Notes under the pieces: generated by a model
What the model was told of the DNA's origin: nothing
The model's input: the letters and a program-made list of their open reading frames with translations, nothing else
Databases searched by the model: none
In this document: in pieces, positions 12,277-22,900 of the stretch
Numbering within the stretch: the first letter of the stretch is position 1
Layout: each line of letters opens with the position of its first letter
Translations under genes and position numbers: made by a program
Origin: Aspidapion aeneum
Lineage: Eukaryota; Arthropoda; Insecta; Coleoptera; Brentidae
Length of the DNA: 64,000 bases
Direction: 5' to 3'
Assembly: GCA_963576565.1 (NCBI GenBank)
Contig: OY755046.1
Location: 51,826,786-51,890,785 of the forward strand

Positions 12277-15200
12277 TCACAGGTCGGAACAAAAGTCTGA
12301 CAAGAACTCTAGCATAAAACCGAATTTCTCACTAAACTCATTATTTTTGCTAAGGTAGTTGCTCACTAGTTTGAGGAAGGTTGAGTATTGTTCCAAGACA
12401 TCCTAAAAAAATCCGAGAATTCATTTAGTTTTAAAATGGCTTCGGTAAAAAATAGTATACAGGGTGTTTTAAAATCCAATAACATAATTTTTGTGTTGAA
12501 TTCCTTAGGTGATTTTAAGACAACATTTTAATCATAGGTCCTCAAACGCCTTGTTTCCGAGATACAAGGGTGTTAAACTTTCTTTTTTTTGTAGTTTTTT
12601 GTTTATAGCTCGTGTAGTTTTTAAGATATTCAGTTCTAATTCGGCATGTATATTAAGCTATAGGCACTACACTATTAGACATGCCAAATAAAAGCAAAAA
12701 TCCACAGATTGATACTATTTCTAAGGTCACGTCGCCTTTTCTCCCGGATTTTTTTTTCGTTGTAAGCCAATGGTAGGTAGAAGTAGGTAGTTTAAAACAA
12801 GAAATAAAATCCTTCTTTCATTTTCAAACTTTTTTGTTTTATGCAATTTTTTTGTATCTTTCAGCGTTTTCAAGAAAATCGCTGTTGCACCAAAGGTTGC
12901 TACCAAAAAATTAAAAAATGCTCCAGTATGGTATGGCTAGTATATCAAAATAAATTAATTAAAACTTATTTGGCATGCCTGATATTTTAGTGCCTATGGG
13001 TAAATATACGTGCCCAATTCGACCTAAATATCTCAAAAACTGTAAAAGCTTTTTAAAAAATTAACACCCTGTATCTCGAAAACTAAGCGTTTGTGGATCT
13101 ATGTTTAAATGATCTTTTTGTCTTCAAATCACTCAAGGAAATTAACATTAAAATTATGTTATTGAATTTTGAAACACCCTATATTATGTACTAGAAGTAC
13201 ACTTTTATCAAGAGGTTTATACGCTATTTTTTGCACTTTTTAGACATTTTCCGATTCTTTTAAATGATTTCTACTGTTTGGGTTTATTCGTTTTTTACAG
13301 ATTTTTTTCTTTCACTTACTCCCTGTTTTTAGTTTTTATCCCTAATTAAGTAGTAATGACTTTTGATACCTTATTTTTACTTCTTAACACTGATCCATCA
13401 CTTTTTATCACGGAATAAATTTTTAGAGAGTAAAGTGGCACTTTTTATAAACGGATCGCGGATAAAAAGTAAAAATAAAGGATGTAAAATGGCAGATCAG
13501 GAATAAGACGTATAAATCTGGATCAAAAATAAAAATTAAAAAAAAATCTAAAACTAGAAAAAAGTCCTAAATTTGTAATATTTCGTATGCCTGAAAAATT
13601 TTCGCAACCGGATCAAAATGGTCACTTTTCCCCCTTGGCATATAACATACAATTTTTTCAGGGATTTGAGGGCTTTCCAAAATCTTTATTGAATATTCTG
13701 GCAAATAAAAACTGTTTCTAAATGAGGGTTGATTTTTGGTTACAATACAAATTATTTAAAAAAATGTTCTACTATTTTCCGAAAAGCGCATATGATGCGA
13801 TGCTCGGTGAAAAAGTTACCACATTTTCAATTTTTTAACTGTCATTAGCAATAATGGATTTTGACTCAAATCTAAACAGCTCGTTAGAGCGTCGAACACT
13901 ACTTTACCTGAAAATTTAAAAAAAAAACTCGATTCAGCGGTGTAGAAGCTACCGTGTTACGGACAGACATACACATACACAGACAGACAGACGTCACGAC
14001 AATATTGCTAAGATAGGTCAAAAGACACTCAAATATCACATTCTTCGCGTTATCGCAAAAAAAAAGAAAAATAGTGTTTGACACTGTAACGTTCTGATTT
14101 TAGTAAAAATCTATTAACGCTAATGATATTATTTTGCCAGTGATTTTCAGAATATAGTAAAACACATTTTTCTCAATAATTTGCGTTATAACCAAAAACT
14201 TCGTGGGGCTTTCGTTTCTGAGCTATTAACAAAAAACTGTTTTCAAGGCTGATATAGCGTGGAGTTCAGTTGGAATGTGCTAATGGGCTAGGAAGGTATC
14301 ATATCCGTCAAGGGTGCGAAATACTTTTTTGAAAACCCTAGAAAATACGTTCTTACATTACACACTTAAATTTGAAAATTTAAAACACGATATTTAGAAA
14401 ATAAACTCTTACCGTTTGCCGGTCCTTTTTGTAGAATCCTGTACATTGACTCTCAAAATCTTCCATATCGAGCAATTTGGTTTCCACTAAATGAGCCACG
14501 ATCCTGGCTAAAACATCCCAGGATTCATATTTATCCTTGGATTCTTGTATTATCCTAATATTCCTTGTCGAAAGTATGTTTTTAAAAAGGTTTTCTATTT
14601 TTGTATGATGTTTCCAGATTTTTGTTAATATTTCTATTTGGGATTGGGATATGGTTGAAGGTTTTTGGGACACTAAAAATAATATATCAAGTAAAACTGA
14701 TTTTTTTCTCTTGCATTTTTTCTGTGGTTTTTCTAAAGATAAAGTCACTATATCACGAAGTTAAAAGAAACTTGATTGATTGCCCGAATTGAAGAGTATG
14801 CTACCATCGGTCAATGCTTCTTCTAACTACCTTATTTATGTGCACCCGCTAACCAAAGGTAACCTAACTTTATAGCAGGAATATTAGATAAAGGCCGCGG
14901 AGAAAGGAGGGGATGATTTATGGTTAAAACGTTCTCTGTCAGATTCTCGTTTTCAAAGGAAGATAAAGAATAACCAACTGGTGCTTATAACTATTAGGCT
15001 AGTCAATAAAAGCATTCAACATTTTTTGATATGTTGCTAGTATCCTTGAGGGTAGTTCAAGCCCAAGTTTGCAACCATGAAATCCCTGTGCTACTCCCGA
15101 GGGACTCGAAAATCATGCAACTTTTTTAGTTTTTTCAAAAAAACTACCTCAAGAATTTTTTTTTGTTATTTACGTTCAATGCTTTTGTAAGTGATAGGGA

Positions 15201-16931
15201 AAACTACTAAAACTGAGCTTCTAGGTATTATAGTTTGGGCAAAAAGGAAAAAAATAGTACACTATCGAAGGTTCAGAAAACAAAAAACATTGTACTAAAT
15301 AATTATAGAATTTATAGTATTAGTCCATAGCGTCTTTCTTCTACTTTTTGATAAAGATTTTATAACACTTGTCTTAGCCAATTACTAATTGTTGGGATCC
15401 AATACCGCCTGACCTGTGCTAAAAAGGTAGAATATCAAAATATGTTTTCACTCGGAACGGTTTAAGCTAGCGTAATGAAAGTTAACGCGCACAATGGCCT
15501 CTAAGTACTAAATTTTCAGGTGTCAACAAAAAAACTACATATATGGCCCCTAGGAGGCTTTTGAAGGACAAATGTGTTTTTAGATTATCCCTTAAATCTT
15601 CTAGGCTCTTACACCTGTACATTTAGGTCTTACTAAATTGGTAGTTCAGAGAATTACTAACAGACCTGCTATATAAAAAAAAATTCAACGCTGTTAGAAA
15701 GGCCCTTAATTAGAGGTAATTTTTTTTTGTTAAAATAATTAACTTATACGCTGCCCTAGGTCATCGAGATTGTATCAAAAGAGTGCGGTCAACTCCTTCT
15801 TAATTTTAAATACTTTATGGCTGTAAGAGCCCAAAATCTTATTTTGATCAAACTTCAAAATCAGAAGTAATTTTTTTTTCTACTACTACTACAAGACCTT
15901 ATTAACCGCTTAATTTTTTTTTTAATTAGTAAGCCTGTAGACCTACATGAACAGGTGCCATAGTCTAGGTTTTCCAAGGGATAATCTAAAAACACAATTT
16001 GCCTCCATACGTCTCGTAGGGGCCATAAATGTTATTTTATTTTGACAACTGAAGAATTAGTACTAAAAGGTCGATATGCATGCCCAGTTTCATTACTCTG
16101 GCTTAAACCGTTAATAATTAAAAAAACTTGGGGGGATTAGTAGTCGATCAACACAGGTGTTATAAAACCTTCATCAAAAAACCACGGATGCTAAACTTTG
16201 ACGCTATGGCTGCTGACCAATATGTATATACTGCCGTCCCACGGAAAAACACCGTATGTTAGGATATCCATTTTCTAGAAAATGACATTTAAAAATTTGA
16301 CCAAAGTAAATTGACAAGTCAAATAATTTTGAAACGGAGCATACCGGTACTTTTCCGTGGGACGGCAGTATATAAATCTAAAAAAATCTAAATAGTATAC
16401 TGTTTAAAATATTTTTATACACGAAACAATTAAACAGAAACATAAAATTTAAACCATAAACAATAAAACAAAAAATTCGAAACTTAGAGGCACTATTTCT
16501 AAACCAGACTGAAGTCAATTCCAGTCTCTACAAATTCTTTTTCTACGGATTTTTCCTAGGACAATTAGTTTTTTCGGTAAATGGCTTGAAAAATGACCGT
16601 ACCGATAAAATTTCACTTTTTGGAAAAAATCAATTTGACTAGACAACAAATAGACCTAGAGGCTGTTGTAATCCTTAAATTGTACAAAATTTATCTAGTG
16701 TGAAAAAACTACAGAACTTCAGTACCCGAAAAATGCTGGTGTTTTTTTACAAAAAACTGAAAAAAGTACCAGTTTTTCGAGTACCACGGGAATAGCACAG
16801 GCATTTCAGGGTTGCAAACTTGGGCGTAAACTACTCTCAAGAATTTATGCGCGTTTGCAATGTGTGCCTGTCGCTATTGACTGAAGTATATATAACTTAA
16901 CTAACGGAAGACGTAGAACGTTGTGAAACCG

Positions 16932-16979
<48 letters not shown>

Positions 16980-19900
16980 CTTACCTAACAATATACACAA
17001 ATCAAACACGGTACAACAAATATTTGCTAACAAGGAGTCATTTATATCATTTCTTTCTTCTAAACTTTTTATAGTTTCTTCCAGAGTGTTCGAAACTCTG
17101 ACGTCACAAACTTTTAAACTATCATCGGTTATATCACAGACTAAATCCTAAAAATCATATTTTAGGGAGTAATCTTTGAGTCTTTCGTGCTAAATGAAAT
17201 TAGGAATTAGACATTTACCGTTATTTTTGATAAAACGTGAAATCCACTAAGGCAGTTTTCATTGTGCGTCGATTTCCTTCCCCCGGAAGGTAAAACAAAT
17301 GCTATTTTATCTTTTTCCAGTTTTTTACCCAGTATAACCTAAAAAAAGTTGTCTTTTAATATTAGTATTCATGTTTCCTTAAGAGGAATGACATAAAATG
17401 AACGCGTTTGAGACGGTGCAGTTACATCGGAATAAAAATATTAAATATTGTAGGCAAAAATCTAATTGCAAAGGTTTAAAAATAACACTTTTTTGGTCAA
17501 TTTTTTTGAGGGATGAGGTGCGCCCCTTAACTTAATCCGAGCTTTAGTCGAAACAAAATAGGTGGAGCTACGCAATATTAGTCAGGATGTAAATACAAAA
17601 TATCTATAACAATACAGTAAAAAGGACCGGTTCTCATAAAAGAAACATTTGTTTTTGAGGTAATTTATCCTTAGAAACTCCTAATAAACACAATTTGTAA
17701 TTTTTGGTAACTTACTTTTTGTACTTCCTGGTCAAAATCCCTAGAAAAAACCATCAAATTAACATGACTAGCCACCCATTGCTTAACTCTTTCAACATAC
17801 ATTTTTGTTGTGACATTAGCACAAAATTCTTTGGTTTGTGCCAAAGAGTCTAGTGACAGAAGGCTGTCGATAGCTGGTGGAATCTTTTCTTTAGCTATCT
17901 GAAGCATTTCAGAGTTACATGATGCAATAAGAAGAGATAGATGGGCTTGAGCCATCTGGGAAGATTTTTGTTTTAACAGTGCCTACAAAGAAATAATAAA
18001 ATTAGATTTAAGTAATCTTAGGAAGCTGGTTTTTAAGATAAACTCCTTGTCCTCCGGTTTTGTCTTCTAAAAACAATTTGATATCCGAAAATTTTTGCGT
18101 ATGACATGAGAAAAAGAACACAAATATAATTAACATTAACCTTATACTGAGCGTCGTCATCCCCCATGTGGCCCCGATTGCCCACCTGCTTCTCAGAAAG
18201 TATTTGTCTCAATTCTGTGAATGCTTTTTCTTTACTCCGAGGCACCAATGTGTGACAGAAAAATTTCACAGCACTTGAAGCTACTCTCTCACTCACAAAT
18301 TCAACTGTTTTTCTAAGAGAAGCTGGTTGGCCATTAAAATAAGCGTCTTCTAGTTGTTGCTAAAACATTTTTATCATGGTGGTGTTGAAATAATAATGTA
18401 AGAAGAAAAAAATATAGTGTTTGCATAAAAACATAATTTACCTCAATTTTTTTCTTTATCATTTCATTGTTCGATTCAGAGGCTGTTACAGGCGTTATAT
18501 GCTTCACTGTCACTCTGTTATTAGCACCGACATTACTAGATAGCAACTTTTTAATTTCTTTTAAATACGGGCAACACAGATATAGGATATTTTGGTCTAT
18601 TACATCTAAATTATCGAGGTGATTGCTTGCCATGTTACCATTCGCATGATTGTCAATATTTTTCTGCTTATTTTGCGAACAAAAATTAAAATATTCGTCT
18701 TCTGGAAAATGAGGCAATTCAAACAACCATCCCAACGTAAATGCTATCATTATGTCATTTAACGATTCAGTTTTTTGTTTAAATTTTCGGTGATATATCT
18801 CAAAGAGCAACCTGCTAACTTCCCGATAGTATGGAAGTCTAAGACTGACGTAATCCAGCGTTGCCAGATATTGCGCTAGCCAAGGAACAATTAAAATAAG
18901 GGTCTTCTTTTCTATCGCTTTTTCCAGCAAATTTTTAACATCTAAAATCGGAGATATCTAAAAAGAGAATATGCAAAAGAAAAAATAAAATAAAAAAAAA
19001 TCATACTAACAGACAAGGTAAGAAACCTGGAGCACCTCAAGGCAACTCTGAGTAACCAGAGAGAAGAATTAGAACTATATTTTTACCTGAGATCGGATGT
19101 TTATATGGATTTGTATCAAATCTTTTGAATTCGGTAAACTTTCCGACTTGTAAGGTATGGATTCAACAAATCCAAGAAACTTGGCTAGTATCCTCAATTT
19201 TTTTATGCAACTAGAGTAGGATTTTCGAATGGTTATATCCACCTGAGAATCTAAAATACATATTTATTTCAAAATTTGCTGTAAATACATTAAGGTCATC
19301 ATCACGATCATTATGATTGTTTTCATCATTGTTATAAGCTTTATCATTATCATCATCGTTATTATTTACATCACGATTGTTATGATCATTATCACCCATC
19401 TTCCTTTATTAAAATATTAATAATTAATATTACCTGGATCTTCCATATCACAGCCAAGAATTTTTGCATCATTTAACTCCAAAATATTGACTACAAAACA
19501 ATCACACAGATGCTTGTTAAACATAAAATTCGAAGCTACAATAATAAATTCTTTATAAAACTCTTGGTATCCAGAAAACTTTGGTGCTGAATTAATACCA
19601 CTAGATGTCGGTTTTGTGACTAATCTGTTTGTCAAAAGGTTTAATTTTTCGCTGTCTATGTTGGCTAGACTTGAAGGCAGTTTTGATAGATTTTCTAAAA
19701 GACCTGTTTCCTAAAAACATAATTTTCATTTTTAAATTTCAGTGATTTTTTACAAACCAACCTTTAGACCAATTTTTAATATTTTGACCTAAATGCAATA
19801 ACTAAAATGTTCACTTCTTTTTCTTTTCTTAAAGACTATAATCTCTATACTAACTATACTGTTAATTCACTTTAACATCTGAAGATTGTCAATAGGGTAG

Positions 19901-22900
19901 TAGTTTCCCTTTTTTACAATAGAGCCAAATTATTAATTCAAAATTTGTGGTAAGAATATGTTTGTCCTTATCTTTTCTAGGTTTTTTAAGTGAGTTCAAA
20001 CCTTAAGAAACGCAAAATATTTTCTTTTATTCTAGATAAAAACTTCTTACCTTATTGTTATTTTTAATGCAGTTGTTTAAAAGCTGGTCCTTAAAAAGTC
20101 TAGACAAATGAACAATATTTAAAGGCTCTTGACACAAACTAAAAAGACTTCTAATTTTTCCTCCTAAACTAATTGAGAATTGCCAGCCTGGCAGCAAGTG
20201 ACTATTTTCCCAAATTCTAAGGATCTCATAGAATAAGTCTCGTTGTTTCCGAAACGCGTGAAAATGTAGTTGATCTGGAAAGTTCTGGATATTGTCGGTA
20301 TCTGCATTAAAACACACGTTTGACTGTGTATCTGTATTTGATATTTCTGATAGCCTATCGCATTTCTTAAAAGCGAGGTTAAACAATTGCTTACAAAAAT
20401 TAATTGACATTTCTTTAAATCTAGGATTGTCCGCTAGGAGTCTTAAAGTTGCTTTATCTAAGCATTTTAGAATATCTAGTTGGGTTTCTAAACATTTCGA
20501 AGCGAAATATACAATGTTGTGAACACTCTGAAATACTTCTGAGTTGTACAGATGTTTTCTCTTAACTTTAGTTTGATTATCTGTTAACACATACTCATTT
20601 TTTTGTTCTAAATCTAAAAAATCCACACCCAAACTTAATTCTTCTTTAATTTTTGCATTTTCTAATTTATTGTAAACTTTTTCAGAAGTATCTTGTCTAC
20701 TTAAAAGCAGTGATATTAAAAAATAGATTTCACTAGTAATATTTAATACAATTCTATGATTTAAAATTGTAACATAGACATCTATTAGCAAATCTAACTG
20801 TTTTTTAAAAGTTACATCTGATACCTTGGGTTCTATTTCATTTCTTATGGCAGGATTAATTTGTTTAGGCACTACAGGTCCCAAATCTTCTTTTTTTGAG
20901 AGTATTTTAAGTCTTTCTTCTACAAAAATATTTCTTGTGTCATTGCTATTATTGTCGCTATTTAAAATCTTTTTGTCATCAAGTTCTTTAAAATTAAAAC
21001 TATTTTCAGTTTTTTGAAAATAATTATTACAATTTTTATGATTAAGATTGGTTGGATTAATTCTTCTTGAAGATATTTTTCTTGTGTCTGCATTATTTTG
21101 ACTTTCATGGAATGTACTAAAATGTTTCTTCTTTTTTGAAGAGGTTTTGGCAGTAACTATAAAATCTCCTAAACACAATGTTGACTTTTCACTAGATTTT
21201 CGACTGGTATTTTGTATTTTTTGTTCTTTAGGGGTAAAATTTTGAGCATATAAAGGTGAAACTGGACTCATATAGCTATTTTCCTTAAATTGACTAGAAT
21301 TAGAAATTTTTTCAGGTTTTTTTGGGGTATTGTCAGTAAGACCATTCTCATTGTATGCAGGTTTGATTTCAAACAAGTTCATCCTTTTAAAATTATTTCG
21401 ATTGGAGTCATTTGAAACTTTTGGAGTGCTTATATTTTGTTCTAAATACTGTTGTGTACTTAGTTTTCTGGGAGTTTGACATATTGTGTCTTTGCTAAAA
21501 AACACAAACTTCTTTCAAAGCTATTTACACATTTAAAAAGCAATAGATTTTATGTTCGTCCAAGAAAGGATAATGTAAATGTAAATTAAAAATGTACAAA
21601 TATATTGGTAATATATTGGTAATAGATCACAGAATTTTAAGTCACTGTATGTTTGCCTCCAATTTGAGTAGGACGGTCAGTGTGACATCATAAGTTCAAG
21701 GATGGGCTTTTTTCATGTATTTTCACAAACTTTGGCTTATAACTTTTGCTAAATTAGTTTTACAGAAAAACTGTAAGCAGGGATTTTGTTCGCAATAGAA
21801 CATCGATTAAGATAGTAGAGAAATAAGCTCGACATCTAATAAACTAACAAAGATCTTTAACTACAAAAAAAAAGTTAAAAAATTCCCAAAAAAAAATACA
21901 GGAAGGATGTTTTAGACTATCACAAATCGATTGGTTATGGGATTACTTTATTTTAAGTCGCCGGGTGATTGCCACAAATTTGAGGAAGAGCACCTGTGTC
22001 ACGTCATAAATCCAAGAATGTGATTTTTTCCATGTTTTTTTACACACTTTTGCTTTTAACTTTTGCCACATTACCTTTGCCGAAAAATTGTATGGGTTTT
22101 AATTTGTTTGCAATAGAACGGCATCTTAATTGTCGTTTTAATGAGCTTTATATCTTAAGAAATATAAAATATATTGGTATTTTTTGACATCATAAAAAAA
22201 TTATAAAAATTCAAGATTGAGTAAGAAAATTTAAGACTAGCGTTCGATCGATTGGTAATAGATCACTCAATATTAAGGCGCGGAGTGTTTGCTGCAAATT
22301 TGCGTAGGAGGGCCTATATAATGTAATAAATCCAAAATGGCGGGATTTTCCATTTTTTACAAACTTTGGATTATAAATTTTGCAAAAATTAGTTTTACAC
22401 AAAAACTTATATTGTTTGAATTCTCTGTCGTTTGTAATTTTGGAAAAGGAGTGAAAAAATCCTAAACTCCACACAATTTTAGAATAGATTATATATTCCT
22501 ATTCATACCCCGACGCGTTTCGGAAATTTTATATTTCCATCTTTAAGAGGAAATCTGCAATACAAGATAACACTAGTGACTTTCTTAAGAGAAAATAGTA
22601 CTTAAAATATTAAAAATGGAAGTCAATGATACATAATAAAATATAAAATAATTCTACTTACAAGTTAATTATCCAGGTCAATAAAGATGTGAACAATATG
22701 ATTAACAGTAGTTGAGTAGTTACATGACAGTAAACAACATTAAAAATTAAAAAAAATTAAAAAAACACTTACAGATAAACTAAAACTTTTGTTACATTAA
22801 ATAATTATTAAGTCATTACATTAAAATATTTCAATAGAGGTTAACTGACAGTAAACAAAACGCTAAAATTTAAAAAATTATCATATACCTACCTAAAGGG

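Noticed and set aside
14380..14748. 122-residue minus-strand frame with its own Met
   Set aside because: The upstream part (14673-14748) is intron 10 read through; the clean TTTTTAG acceptor and phase place the true Codanin exon 11 at 14413-14672.
16845..17033. Frame with an Ile-Tyr repeat
   Set aside because: Translation of the (AT)n microsatellite joined to Codanin exon 10.
19211..19399. Asn/Asp-rich frame
   Set aside because: It is a trinucleotide-like ATC/ATT-rich stretch in Codanin intron 4; splicing and phase exclude it.
20027..21505. 492-residue minus-strand frame taken as a stand-alone protein starting at GTG
   Set aside because: Its first codons lie before a TTTTTTAG acceptor and its last seven residues follow a GTAAG donor; it is Codanin exon 3 with intron sequence at both ends.
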